This document shows positions 17,037-25,869 of a stretch of DNA of 64,000 nt, one piece after another. The notes under the pieces are model-generated. The model made no database searches. It was not told where the DNA came from and saw nothing but the letters and a program-made list of their open reading frames with translations. Position numbers and translations under genes: made by a program. Each line of letters opens with the position of its first letter. Positions within the stretch are counted from its first letter, which is position 1. Origin of the DNA: Nocardioides sp. QY071 (GTDB taxonomy: Bacteria > Actinomycetota > Actinomycetes > Propionibacteriales > Nocardioidaceae); NCBI RefSeq assembly GCF_029961765.1, contig NZ_CP124681.1, forward strand, positions 310,001 to 374,000, written 5' to 3'.

Positions 17037-18854
17037 GTGTCCACGTACTCCGGCCCCGGTGACCCGGGCGCGCCCGCGGCCGTCGGGGCCCGGATCGGGC
17101 GGTTCCGGATCCTCGAGCAGCTCGGCCAGGGCGGCATGGGTGTCGTCTACCGGGCGATGGAGGAGAACCTCGGCCGCGAGGTGGCGCTGAAGGTCATCGC
17201 GCCGCTCTTCGCTCACGACCCCGAGTTCCGCGAGCGGTTCACCCGCGAGGCACGGGCGCAGGCGTCGCTCGAGTCGGCCCACGTGGTGGCGGTCTACGCC
17301 CACGGGGAGGAGGACGGGTACCTCTACATCGCCAGCCAGCTGATCCCCGGCGGCGACCTCGGACAGATGATCCGCAGCCAGGGCGTGCCGTCGCTGGTGG
17401 AGGCGCTCGAGATCATCGAGCAGGTCACCAGCGGGCTCGCCGACGCCCATGACGCGGGGCTGGTGCACCGCGACATCAAGCCCGGCAACGTGCTGGTACG
17501 CCGCCGGCCCGGCTCGGTGCGCGCCTACCTCGCCGACTTCGGCATCGCGCGCCGGATGAACGCCGACGCGACCCGCTTCAGCTCGTCGACGGCAGGTACG
17601 CCGTCCTACATGGCACCCGAGCTGCACGGAGGCGCGCGGGCCAGCGCGGTCAGCGACCTCTACGCCCTGGGCTGCCTGCTGTGGGTGACCCTGACCGGGC
17701 GGCCGCCGTACCGCGGGGACTCGGAGTACCAGCTGATCGCCGCGCACGTGCGCGACCCGGTCCCGCAGCTGGCCGGCACCAGCCCGATGGTGAACGCCAC
17801 CAACCGGATCTTGCGCACCGCAATGGCCAAGGACCCCGCCGAGCGCTACCAGCGGGCCGGCGAGATGAGCGCCGACCTCCAGGCCGCGTTGCGGCTGCCG
17901 GTGACGCCCGGCGCCGCGCAGCCCGAGGAGAGGGGCGCCACCGCGCTGCGGCCGGCGCCCCGGCCTGTCGCCCCGACCTCGCCGACCCCGCCCACGCCGG
18001 CTCCGACGCCCGCTCCGGCGACCACGATGCCGCCGCCTCCGCCGCCCGCTCCCACGCCACTGCCGTTCGCGGCTGCTGCGTCACCACCCCGGCGTACCGG
18101 CCCCGGCGTGCGGACCTGGATCCTGCTCACCGTGCTCGCCGTCCTCGTCGCGGCCGGGATCGGCGTCGCCGTGGCCCTGCTGACCCGCGACGGCGGCACC
18201 GGCGGCAGCGACGACGGCTTCCTCGACCAGCCTGCCAAGGACATCGTCCGCGCGTCGGAGAAGGACATGGCGGTCGTCGAGACCGCCCGGATTCGCGGCG
18301 AGTTCGCCGACGGCGAGGACACGGTCGAGGTCGACGTCGTCTCCACCACCCGGGGCGACTGCAAGGGCAAGCTGACCTCGACCACGTCCGGTGGCAGCGC
18401 CGACGTCCTGCACGTCGGCGACACCACCTGGCTGCGCGCGGACGCCAAGTTCTGGGACGGCGTGGTCGGCGCGGGCACGGCGGCCTTCGTGCTGCCGCTC
18501 ATCGGCGACAAGTGGGTCGTCGACGACTCCATGGCCGACAGCACCGAGGCCTTCTGCGATCTCGACGAGCTGCTCGAGCGCGACGGCCGGGAGGACGCGG
18601 TCGCCAAGAACCTCGGCACCACCACGGTCGGCGGTGAGAAGGGCGTCAGGATCGAGCAGACCGAGGGCACCGAGCGGGAGGTGCTCACCATCCGGGTCGC
18701 CGAGCCGCACTACGTGCTGCGCATCGACGAGTCCGAGGTCGACCACTTCGAGTTCTCCGAGATCGACAAGGACGCGACCATCGAGGCGCCCGACCCCGAC
18801 CTGATCCTCGACCTCGACAAGCTGCTGGCCAGCCTGCCGGGCGGCACGGGCTGA
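17037..18854 (+). CDS. Transmembrane Ser/Thr protein kinase with extracytoplasmic sensor domain
   Basis: Protein of 605 aa from GTG 17037. Kinase domain residues ~20-285: Gly loop LGQGGMGVVYR, Lys52 in VALKVI, catalytic HRDIKPGN (Asp146), ADFGIARR (Asp168), GTPSYMAPEL. A Pro-rich linker (~300-350, with PPPPPPAP) leads to one membrane helix (~360-382, WILLTVLAVLVAAGIGVAVALL region). The outer domain (~390-605) has no PASTA repeats; it is a beta-rich domain that reminds me of the LprG/LppX lipoprotein fold (strings such as DTTWLRADAKFW, two cysteines), so it may sense a lipid. That last assignment is inference. Convergent with the ABC exporter genes. Confidence 0.9.
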   Translation: MSTYSGPGDPGAPAAVGARIGRFRILEQLGQGGMGVVYRAMEENLGREVALKVIAPLFAHDPEFRERFTREARAQASLESAHVVAVYAHGEEDGYLYIASQLIPGGDLGQMIRSQGVPSLVEALEIIEQVTSGLADAHDAGLVHRDIKPGNVLVRRRPGSVRAYLADFGIARRMNADATRFSSSTAGTPSYMAPELHGGARASAVSDLYALGCLLWVTLTGRPPYRGDSEYQLIAAHVRDPVPQLAGTSPMVNATNRILRTAMAKDPAERYQRAGEMSADLQAALRLPVTPGAAQPEERGATALRPAPRPVAPTSPTPPTPAPTPAPATTMPPPPPPAPTPLPFAAAASPPRRTGPGVRTWILLTVLAVLVAAGIGVAVALLTRDGGTGGSDDGFLDQPAKDIVRASEKDMAVVETARIRGEFADGEDTVEVDVVSTTRGDCKGKLTSTTSGGSADVLHVGDTTWLRADAKFWDGVVGAGTAAFVLPLIGDKWVVDDSMADSTEAFCDLDELLERDGREDAVAKNLGTTTVGGEKGVRIEQTEGTEREVLTIRVAEPHYVLRIDESEVDHFEFSEIDKDATIEAPDPDLILDLDKLLASLPGGTG

Positions 18855-18879
18855 TCCGGGCCCGCGCCCCCGGCGTACG

Positions 18880-19632
18880 TCAGGCGTTCTCCTTCTTGAA
18901 CACCGAGGTGCCCCACCACACGGCGAGACCGAACAGCACGACCGTCCAGCCGACACCCCACAGCATCGAGGCGTCGAAGTCCCCGAAGAATGCGGCCCGG
19001 ACGGCGTCGACGACGTGACGGATCGGCATGAAGTCGCTGAGCCGCTCCAGCCAGCCGGCGCCGAAGCTCATCGGGAGCAGGATGCCGCTGAGCAGCAGCA
19101 CCGGCATCATCACGACGTTGATGACCGGCGCCATCACGTCCTCGCTCTTGGTGGTCAGTGCGAGGGCGTTGGACGCGGCGGCGCACGCGCCGCCGAGCAT
19201 CAGGGTGAGGACGACGCCGACGACGATGCCGCCGAACGACGCGTCCATGCCCATGATCAGACCCAGCCCGACCAGGATCACGGCCTGCACGAACAGCTGG
19301 AGCAGGTCGCGGTAGAGGCGGCCGAACAGCAGCGCCGAGCGGTGGGCGGGGGTGACCCGCTCCGCCTCGATGACGCCCTCGCGCCACTCGCCGATCAGCG
19401 AGAAGCCGGCGAAGAACGCCCCGAAGATGCCGAGCTGGACGAGCATGCCGGGCACGAACCAGGTGTACTTGTTGCCGCCGAGCTGGGCGATGACCGGCTC
19501 GAGCAGTGGCCCGAACAGCAGCAGGTAGAGGACGGGCTGCAGCATGCCGATGATGACCCACGCCGGGTTGCGCAGGTTCATCCGCAGCTGGCGGTTGAAG
19601 ACGATCCAGGACTCGCGGAAGAAGGTGTTCAC
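18880..19632 (-). CDS. ABC-2 type transporter permease (DrrB-like)
   Basis: Permease of 250 aa with six hydrophobic segments, starting at a GTG that overlaps the stop of the ATP-binding gene (GTGA). The ABC-2 signature region is around PVLLLSGILLPMSFG followed by PIRHVVDAVRAAFFG; the N-terminus has FNRQLRMNLRNPAWV. Daunorubicin-resistance type (DrrAB) exporters of this kind pump out drugs, lipids or natural products. Encoded directly behind its ATPase in a two-gene operon whose promoter region carries two palindromes. Confidence 0.92.
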   Translation of the reverse strand: MNTFFRESWIVFNRQLRMNLRNPAWVIIGMLQPVLYLLLFGPLLEPVIAQLGGNKYTWFVPGMLVQLGIFGAFFAGFSLIGEWREGVIEAERVTPAHRSALLFGRLYRDLLQLFVQAVILVGLGLIMGMDASFGGIVVGVVLTLMLGGACAAASNALALTTKSEDVMAPVINVVMMPVLLLSGILLPMSFGAGWLERLSDFMPIRHVVDAVRAAFFGDFDASMLWGVGWTVVLFGLAVWWGTSVFKKENA

Positions 19633-20648
19633 GCCCGGGCTCCTTCGGTGGTTGCGTCGGCAGCGGTCGCGTCCTTCGCCTCGGCCGCGGCCTCGGCGTC
19701 GCGCAGCGAGCGGCCGGTGAGGGTGAGGAAGACGTCGTCGAGGGTGGGGCGCACGACCTCGATCGACTCGAGTCCGACGCCGGAGTTCTCGAGGTCGCGC
19801 AGCAGTCCGGGCACGGCCTTGCCGGCCCGGGCCACCCGGCCCCGGACGTGGTGGCCCTCGACCTCGACCTCCGCGCTGATCGAGCCGAGCTTGTCGCGCG
19901 CGACGGCGACCTGCTCGTCGGTGCTGACCTCGAGGTCGACCAGGTCGCCGGCGACGGCGGCCTTCAGGTTGTCGGCGGTGTCGCTGGCGACGATCTCGCC
20001 CTTGTCGATGATCACGATCCGGTCGGCGAGCGCGTCGGCCTCGTCGAGGTAGTGGGTCGTGAGGAACACCGTCGCGCCCTGCTGGGTCCTCAGGTCGGCG
20101 ATGTGGTGCCACAGGTTGATCCGCGCCTGCGGGTCCAGGCCGGTGGTGGGCTCGTCGAGGAACACCAGCGACGGCGAGTGGATCAGGGCCATCGCGATGT
20201 CGAGGCGCCGCTTCTGCCCGCCCGACATGTTCTTCGGCATCCGCCGCCACAGCCCTTCGAGCTGCAGCTTGTCGAAGAGCTCCTGGCCCTTGGCCACGGC
20301 CGCCTTCTTCGACATCCCGTAGAGCATCCCGTGGTCGACCACCTCGTCACCGGCGTAGGCGCCGGAGAAGGTGGAGCCCACCTGGGAGCAGTAGCCGATG
20401 CTGCGTCGTACGTCGACGGCTTGGGTCGCGACGTCGAAGCCGGCCACGCTCGCCGTACCGGCCGTCGGCTTGAGCAGCGTGGTCAGCATCCGCAGCGTGG
20501 TGGTCTTGCCGGCACCGTTGGGCCCGAGGAAGCCGACGACCTCGCCCTCCGCGACGTCGAGGTCGACGCCACGCACGGCGTGGACCTCCTTCTTCTGCTT
20601 GCCCTGTCCGCTGTGGAAGGTCTGCACGAGTCCTCGTGCTTCGATCAT
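19629..20648 (-). CDS. ABC transporter ATP-binding protein (DrrA-like)
   Basis: Protein of 339 aa; the ATG at 20648 is chosen because GAGGGG lies about 7 nt upstream, and the sequence from here (MIEARGLVQTF) matches family starts. Walker A GPNGAGKTTTL, Q-loop GYCSQ, signature MSGGQKRRLD, Walker B LVFLDEPTTGLDP, H-loop TTHYLDEAD. The C-terminal ~100 residues (DDVFLTLTGRSLRD) are the usual DrrA regulatory tail, here followed by an Ala/Asp/Thr-rich end. Works with the ABC-2 permease downstream as an exporter. Confidence 0.94.
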   Translation of the reverse strand: MIEARGLVQTFHSGQGKQKKEVHAVRGVDLDVAEGEVVGFLGPNGAGKTTTLRMLTTLLKPTAGTASVAGFDVATQAVDVRRSIGYCSQVGSTFSGAYAGDEVVDHGMLYGMSKKAAVAKGQELFDKLQLEGLWRRMPKNMSGGQKRRLDIAMALIHSPSLVFLDEPTTGLDPQARINLWHHIADLRTQQGATVFLTTHYLDEADALADRIVIIDKGEIVASDTADNLKAAVAGDLVDLEVSTDEQVAVARDKLGSISAEVEVEGHHVRGRVARAGKAVPGLLRDLENSGVGLESIEVVRPTLDDVFLTLTGRSLRDAEAAAEAKDATAADATTEGARA

Positions 20649-20664
20649 GCCCGTCCCCTCGTAG

Positions 20665-20701
20665 TCAACGTTGAATAGGTGGCAAGTGTTCAAGATTGAA
20701 C
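20665..20701. promoter_or_regulatory. Two palindromic operator candidates upstream of the DrrAB-like operon
   Basis: TCAACGTTGA at 20665-20674 and GTTCAA-GA-TTGAAC at 20688-20701 are perfect inverted repeats sharing the TCAA/TTGA core, about 23 bp apart centre to centre, 17-53 bp upstream of the ABC ATPase start. They look like tandem sites for one dimeric repressor. No repressor gene is adjacent on this strand; the PadR gene at 23116-23745 is the nearest candidate. Confidence 0.55.
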
Positions 20702-20924
20702 AAGTGGTGTCAATCGCACCGGCGCCGCTCGTGCCTCGCCACTCCCTCTCAGACCATGCCACCCACGGCGATTCATCGGCGACGGGGTTTCCGCGCGATC
20801 GCGAGGTCGGGTGCCGCTGTCCCGCACCCGCTCCAGTCGGCTCCCAGTCGATCCCCAGCGGCGCACCCCACGCTGGCCGGGACGGGTGCCACGTGTGTGT
20901 CCGTCGACGACACCAAGGAGAGAC

Positions 20925-23078
20925 ATGTCCCCCATGACTGCGCCCGCCCGGGCGCGACGTCAGCCCTCCTCGCGACGCGCGAGCGTGGCGACCACGTGCA
21001 CCCGGTGGCTCGCGACGCTAGCCCTCGCCGCCGGGGCCACCCTCGCCTCCGCGCCGCAGGCCCACGCGGTGCACGCCAACTCGGCGAGCGCACTGCAGGC
21101 CTGGGGCAACAACGACTACGGCCAGACCCAGCTGCCCGCCGACCTGCGCAGCGGGCTCAAGGTCGTCGACTCGATCTCGCTCGGCGAGCACCAGGGCGTC
21201 GCGGCGACGACCGACAAGAAGCTCTACGCCTGGGGCGACAACACCCATGGCGAGGGCTCGGTGCCGGACTACCTGCAGAACCTGGGCACGATCGACGTGG
21301 CCGCCGGCGACGGCTTCAACGTCGTCCTCGGCGACGACTACAACATCCGGGTGTGGGGCAACACGCCCTACAGCCTCGACAGCGTGCCGCAGGTCATCGT
21401 CGACGGCGACGTGTCCAAGGTCGCCGCCGGCCACGACCACGCGCTCGCGCTGATGTCGACCGGCAAGGTCGCGGGCTGGGGGCGCACCGCGACTGGTGCC
21501 ACCTTGCCGCCGACCTCGGTCATCCTGGGCACGATGAAGGACATCGCGGCCGGCAACGGCTTCTCGGTGGCCCTCTCGACGTCGGGGAAGGTCTATGCCT
21601 GGGGCGACAACACCTACGGCGCAGCAAAGGTGCCGTCGTCCCTCGACAACCGCAAGGTGGTCCAGATCGCCGCCGGCGAGCACCACGCCCTCGCGCTGAC
21701 CGAGGACGGCGAGATCGTCGGCTGGGGCAGCAACGCCGAGGGTGCGCTCAACATCCCCGCCCTTGCGCCGGGCGACAAGTGGCTCCAGATCACCGCGGGC
21801 GACGGCTTCTCCGCCGGCACGTCGCTGCAGTCGCCGGTCGCGGGCGTGTGGGGCTCCGGGGCCACCGGGGTCCGCCAGCCGCCGGCACCGTCCGGCTCCA
21901 ACGCGGTCTCGGTCGTCGCGGGCGGCGACTTCCTGGTGCAGGGCTTCCGGCGTCTCGGCGTCGCCTCCGCGCCCACGGTCACCACCCAGCCCGGCGGCGT
22001 CTTCCGGGCCGGCACCCCGATCTACGCGACGCACGCGACGTTCGGACCCGTCACCGTCACCAAGACGGGGCAGTGGCTCAAGGTGACCAACGAGGTCGTC
22101 AGCACCGTCGGCGCCGGCCTGACCTACACGCCCACCAACGCCGACATCGGCTCCACGCTGGTGTTCCGCACCAACGCGGACAGCGGCAGCTACGGCACGG
22201 CGTTCAGCGACACCCCGCAGATCCAGGTCAAGGGCCGGCTCTTCACGTCGATCTCCAAGCCTCGCATCGCCGGCAACGCGTACGTCGGCTCGACCCTCAC
22301 CGCGGTCGACGTGACGACCGTGCCGGCCACCACGACGTACCGCTACGACTGGTACGCCGACGGCATCTACCGCAAGACCAGCGACGCGCGCGGCGAGTAC
22401 GTCGTGCAGGGCGCCGACCGCGGCAAGCGGATCACCGTCCTGGTCTACGCCGACAAGGAGGGCTACGAGCGCATCCAGGCGGAGACCTCCGACGCCACGC
22501 CGGCGGTCTCGGACCCCCCGGAGACCCCGGGCTTCCAGGTGCAGTCGCCGCCGCGGATCACCGGCACGCCCATGGTGGGCACGACACTGACGGTCACCGC
22601 GCCGGTCGTGCTGCCGAGCCCCGGCCGCACGACGTACCAGTGGTACCGCGACGGCGTCGCGATCAGTGGGGCGACCGGAGACCGCTACGCGGCGGGGCCT
22701 GCCGATGCCGGCCGGACCCTCGACGTCGTCGCGACCCTGAGCGGCGCCGGGCGCAAGGACGCCACGAGCCGCTCGGGCTCGGTCACGGTCGCCAACGCCT
22801 CGCCCGCGATCACCTGGAAGGCCAAGCAGGTCAGCCGCTCGGGCGCCAAGGGCAAGGTGCGGGTGAGCATCTCGATCAGCGCCCCCGGCGTCCCGGCGCT
22901 CGGCGGCCAGGTCACGATCCGTGACGGCGGCAAGGTCGTCAAGACGCTCACTCTCGTGAACGGCCAGGTCTCCGGCACCGTCAAGCTCAAGCGGGGCAAG
23001 CGGAAGGTCACGGTGACCTACGACGGGACCACGGGCGTCAGCCCGGCCTCGGCGGCCACGAAGGTCCGGGTGAAGTAG
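20925..23078 (+). CDS. Secreted RCC1-repeat and Ig-like domain protein
   Basis: Protein of 717 aa; ATG 20925 follows AAGGAGAGAC. Residues 1-45 form a long twin-Arg/Sec-like signal (RWLATLALAAGATLASAPQAHA). Residues ~55-340 contain RCC1-type beta-propeller repeats with the recurring AWGDN/GWGSN and AAGxxHALAL signatures (for example KLYAWGDNTHGEG and AAGEHHALALTEDG). Two or three Ig-like modules follow (~345-640, with TTYRYDWYADG and TTYQWYRDG), then a C-terminal Ig-like domain ending VTYDGTTGVSPASAATKVRVK-type strands. No membrane anchor, so it is exported and probably stays in or near the wall. Binding partner unknown. It stands alone, divergent from the ABC exporter. Confidence 0.88.
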   Translation: MSPMTAPARARRQPSSRRASVATTCTRWLATLALAAGATLASAPQAHAVHANSASALQAWGNNDYGQTQLPADLRSGLKVVDSISLGEHQGVAATTDKKLYAWGDNTHGEGSVPDYLQNLGTIDVAAGDGFNVVLGDDYNIRVWGNTPYSLDSVPQVIVDGDVSKVAAGHDHALALMSTGKVAGWGRTATGATLPPTSVILGTMKDIAAGNGFSVALSTSGKVYAWGDNTYGAAKVPSSLDNRKVVQIAAGEHHALALTEDGEIVGWGSNAEGALNIPALAPGDKWLQITAGDGFSAGTSLQSPVAGVWGSGATGVRQPPAPSGSNAVSVVAGGDFLVQGFRRLGVASAPTVTTQPGGVFRAGTPIYATHATFGPVTVTKTGQWLKVTNEVVSTVGAGLTYTPTNADIGSTLVFRTNADSGSYGTAFSDTPQIQVKGRLFTSISKPRIAGNAYVGSTLTAVDVTTVPATTTYRYDWYADGIYRKTSDARGEYVVQGADRGKRITVLVYADKEGYERIQAETSDATPAVSDPPETPGFQVQSPPRITGTPMVGTTLTVTAPVVLPSPGRTTYQWYRDGVAISGATGDRYAAGPADAGRTLDVVATLSGAGRKDATSRSGSVTVANASPAITWKAKQVSRSGAKGKVRVSISISAPGVPALGGQVTIRDGGKVVKTLTLVNGQVSGTVKLKRGKRKVTVTYDGTTGVSPASAATKVRVK

Positions 23079-23115
23079 GCGGTTCAGGAGGTCACGGCAC
23101 CGGGGGTGCTGCCGG

Positions 23116-23745
23116 TCAACGCCCGAGCAGGGCCCGGTAGCGCTCCCGGTCGGCGTTCATCTGCCAGCCGGGGTCGTCGGCGGGCGGGGCCCAGGTGGAC
23201 GCGTCGAGAGCGAGGCTGCCGGCCTTCAGCTGGTCGATAGTCTCGCGCAGCCACGCCAGCTCGGCCACGGCGAGGTCGAGCCACATGACGACGGTGCGCA
23301 GCGCGTGGGGCGGCGCGGCGCCGGGCTCGGGCGGGGACGCGAGCCGGGCGACGACCTCCTCGAGCGCGACCCGGCGGCGTACCAGCGAGCGCAGCGCCCG
23401 GTCCGGCGGGACCAGGGGCAGCAGGCCGAACGCCGCGCTGAACGCCTTGCGGTCGACGACGCTGACCTCCTCGAGGCCCGCGGTCACCAGCCGCTCCAGC
23501 TCGGCCCGCCCGGACGGCGTCGACTCGTAGACCGCCACCTCGCGACCGCCGTCCGCGAGGTCGTGGCGCACCAGGAAGCCCTGCTTGGTCAGCGTCGCCA
23601 GCCCGTTGTAGATCGAGCCCGGGTTGAGGTGGGCCCAGTCGTCGACGCTCCACGAGAGCAGCTCGCGGCGGATCTGGTAGCCGTTGACCGGCTCGAACAG
23701 CGCGACGGCACCCAGCAGCAGCATCCGGGTGTCGTGGGCGGCCAT
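23116..23745 (-). CDS. PadR family transcriptional regulator
   Basis: Protein of 209 aa. The N-terminal winged HTH is typical of PadR: MLLLGAVALFEPVNGYQIRREL and NPGSIYNGLATLTKQGFL, followed by the acidic wing (YESTPSGRAELERL) and a helical C-terminal dimerisation region rich in VMWLDLAVAELAWL. PadR repressors control drug exporters, stress and catabolic genes; the DrrAB-like exporter 2.5 kb away is a plausible target but this is unproven. The gene starts from a leaderless promoter (TAGAAT, 6 nt, ATG). Confidence 0.9.
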   Translation of the reverse strand: MAAHDTRMLLLGAVALFEPVNGYQIRRELLSWSVDDWAHLNPGSIYNGLATLTKQGFLVRHDLADGGREVAVYESTPSGRAELERLVTAGLEEVSVVDRKAFSAAFGLLPLVPPDRALRSLVRRRVALEEVVARLASPPEPGAAPPHALRTVVMWLDLAVAELAWLRETIDQLKAGSLALDASTWAPPADDPGWQMNADRERYRALLGR

Positions 23746-23751
23746 GCCCGG

Positions 23752-23757
23752 ATTCTA
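23752..23757 (-). promoter_or_regulatory. -10 hexamer of the padR-like leaderless promoter (TAGAAT)
   Basis: TAGAAT on the reverse strand, then 6 nt, then the ATG of the PadR gene. No ribosome binding site; transcription must start at or very near the start codon. Confidence 0.6.
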
Positions 23758-23855
23758 TGAGCTGGTCTCGGCCGCCTCCTGATCGTTGCCAGCGACCAAT
23801 GCTCAGGCGGGTTTTGTTGTGCTCGGGGACAACGACCGCCGATGTGACCCGCGAG

Positions 23856-23861
23856 TAGAGT
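23856..23861 (+). promoter_or_regulatory. -10 hexamer upstream of the acyl-CoA dehydrogenase (TAGAGT)
   Basis: TAGAGT, 7 nt, ATG at 23869; the same leaderless geometry as other genes in the window. No Shine-Dalgarno sequence in the 7-nt gap. Confidence 0.5.
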
Positions 23862-23868
23862 CGCGGCC

Positions 23869-25014
23869 ATGAAGCGTGAGATCTACGACGAGGACCACGA
23901 GGCCTTCCGCGCATCCGTCAAGGAGTTCGTGGACCGCTCGGTGCTGCCCCACACGGAGGAGCACATCAAGGCCAAGGCGCTGCCGCGCGAGTTCTGGCTC
24001 GAGGCCGGCAAGCAGGGCCTCCTCGGGCTGTGCATCCCCGAGGAGTACGGCGGCTCCGACGCCGGCGACTTCCGGTTCAACGCCGTGCTCCAGGAGGAGC
24101 TGGCCAAGGTCGGCGCGGCGTACCCCACCTGTCACGGCATCCACGCCGACATCACGGCGCCGTACATCGTCGAGCTCGGCACCGAGGAGCAGAAGCAGCG
24201 CTGGCTCCCGGGCGTCGCGTCCGGCGAGATCCTGCTCGGCATCGGCATGACCGAGCCGGGCGGCGGGTCCGACCTCGCCGCGCTGAAGACCACCGCCGTA
24301 CGTGACGGCGACTCGTGGATCATCAACGGCTCGAAGACCTTCATCACCAACGGCTACTCCGGCGACCTGTTCGTCACCGCGGTGCGCACCGACCCGGAGA
24401 AGGGCCCCAAGGGCATCACACTGTTCGGCATCGAGGCCACCATGGAGGGCTTCTCGCGCGGGCGCAAGCTCGACAAGGTCGGCATGGAGGAGTCCGACAC
24501 CGCCGAGCTGTTCTTCGAGAACCTCCGCGTCACCGACGCCGAGATCATCGGCGAGCTCAACATGGGCTTCATCCACATGATGCAGAAGCTCCCGCAGGAG
24601 CGCCTGGGCTGCGCGGTCGCCAACATCGCGCACGCCAAGCAGATCCTGCTCGAGACCATCGACTACGCCAAGGAGCGCCAGGCCTTCGGCGCCCCGATCG
24701 GCACCTTCCAGCACAACAAGTTCCTGCTGGCCGACCTCGTCACCCGGATCGAGGCCGCCGAGGCCTACATCGACAAGTGCGTGCTCAACCACTCGCAGAA
24801 GACGCTCACCGCGATCGACGCCGCCAAGGCCAAGTGGTTCTCCTCGCAGGTCCAGTCCGAGGTGCTCGACCACTGCGTCCAGCTGCACGGCGGCTACGGC
24901 TTCATGAACGAGTACCGCGTCGCCCGTGCCTGGCGCGACGCCCGGGTCACGAAGATCTGGGCCGGCTCGAACGAGATCATGAAGGAGCTCATCGGCCGCG
25001 ACCTGGGCCTCTGA
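23869..25014 (+). CDS. Acyl-CoA dehydrogenase family protein
   Basis: Flavoprotein of 381 aa, normal length for the family. Landmarks: GIGMTEPGGGSDLAALKT (first acyl-CoA dehydrogenase signature), the FAD-binding stretch WIINGSKTFITNG, and QLHGGYGFMNEYRVARAWRDAR with the terminal KIWAGSNEIMKELIGRDL. The expected reaction is alpha,beta-dehydrogenation of an acyl-CoA, passing electrons to ETF. Transcribed alone and closed by a strong terminator hairpin, so not part of a larger operon. Chain length or branched specificity cannot be deduced. Confidence 0.94.
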   Translation: MKREIYDEDHEAFRASVKEFVDRSVLPHTEEHIKAKALPREFWLEAGKQGLLGLCIPEEYGGSDAGDFRFNAVLQEELAKVGAAYPTCHGIHADITAPYIVELGTEEQKQRWLPGVASGEILLGIGMTEPGGGSDLAALKTTAVRDGDSWIINGSKTFITNGYSGDLFVTAVRTDPEKGPKGITLFGIEATMEGFSRGRKLDKVGMEESDTAELFFENLRVTDAEIIGELNMGFIHMMQKLPQERLGCAVANIAHAKQILLETIDYAKERQAFGAPIGTFQHNKFLLADLVTRIEAAEAYIDKCVLNHSQKTLTAIDAAKAKWFSSQVQSEVLDHCVQLHGGYGFMNEYRVARAWRDARVTKIWAGSNEIMKELIGRDLGL

Positions 25015-25022
25015 GCTCCCGA

Positions 25023-25065
25023 GCACGGAACCCCCGGCGCGCCAGGCGCGCCGGGGGTTCCGTGC
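25023..25065 (+). terminator. Strong terminator hairpin
   Basis: Perfect 21-bp inverted repeat (arms 25023-25043 and 25045-25065) around a single central base; the inner part GGCGCGCC is self-complementary so the real loop will open there. It lies 9 bp after the acyl-CoA dehydrogenase stop. Confidence 0.85.
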
Positions 25066-25122
25066 GCATCGGCCCCGGGAACCGGGTCGCGGCCCGTCCG
25101 CTCCACAGGGGATCATGGATCC

Positions 25123-25869
25123 ATGACTGGAGCTGACACCGAGTCCGACCTCCCTGCAGAGGCGCTCGGACCCCACGACGACGAGCCTCACCAGGAGGGC
25201 ATCAACAACCGGCTCAACTGGCTGCGGGCCGGCGTCCTCGGCGCCAACGACGGCATCGTCTCGACCGCCGGCATCGTGCTCGGCGTCGCCGGCGCGACGT
25301 CGGACCGGACGGCCATCCTGATCGCCGGTGTCGCGGGCCTCGCGGCGGGCGCGATGAGCATGGCGGCGGGCGAGTACGTCTCGGTCAGCACCCAGCGCGA
25401 CTCCGAGGAGGCCCTGCTCGCGAAGGAGCGGCGCGAGCTTCGCGAAGACCCCGAGGAGGAACTCGCCGAGCTCGCCGGACTGTACGTCGACAAGGGCCTC
25501 GAGCCTGACCTCGCCCTCGAGGTCGCCAAGCAGCTCACCGAGAAGGACGCCTTCGCCGCGCACGCCGAGGTCGAGCTCGGCATCGACCCGAACGACCTCA
25601 CGAACCCGTGGAAGGCCGCGTTCGCGTCGATGCTGTCCTTCACACTGGGCGCGCTGCTGCCGCTGCTGACGATCCTGCTGTTCGACGTCGACCTGCGGGT
25701 GCCGGTGACGGTCGCCGCAGTCGTCGTCGCGCTCGCCCTCACCGGCTGGGCGAGCGCTCGGTTCGGCTACGGCTCGCCCGCCCGTGCGGTCGTCCGCAAC
25801 GTCCTCGGCGGTCTGCTCGCCATGGGAGTCACCTACGGCATCGGCCAGCTGGTCGGCACCCAGGTCTGA
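25123..25869 (+). CDS. VIT1/CCC1 family (iron/manganese) transporter
   Basis: Membrane protein of 248 aa of the vacuolar-iron-transporter family: LRAGVLGANDGIVSTAGIVLGVAGA in the first helix, AGAMSMAAGEYVSVSTQRD, a cytoplasmic acidic metal-binding domain (LREDPEEELAELAGLYVDKG), then three more helices. Bacterial members export or sequester Fe2+/Mn2+ across the membrane. The stop overlaps the ATG of the ThpR gene by one base, so the two are cotranscribed. Confidence 0.92.
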   Translation: MTGADTESDLPAEALGPHDDEPHQEGINNRLNWLRAGVLGANDGIVSTAGIVLGVAGATSDRTAILIAGVAGLAAGAMSMAAGEYVSVSTQRDSEEALLAKERRELREDPEEELAELAGLYVDKGLEPDLALEVAKQLTEKDAFAAHAEVELGIDPNDLTNPWKAAFASMLSFTLGALLPLLTILLFDVDLRVPVTVAAVVVALALTGWASARFGYGSPARAVVRNVLGGLLAMGVTYGIGQLVGTQV

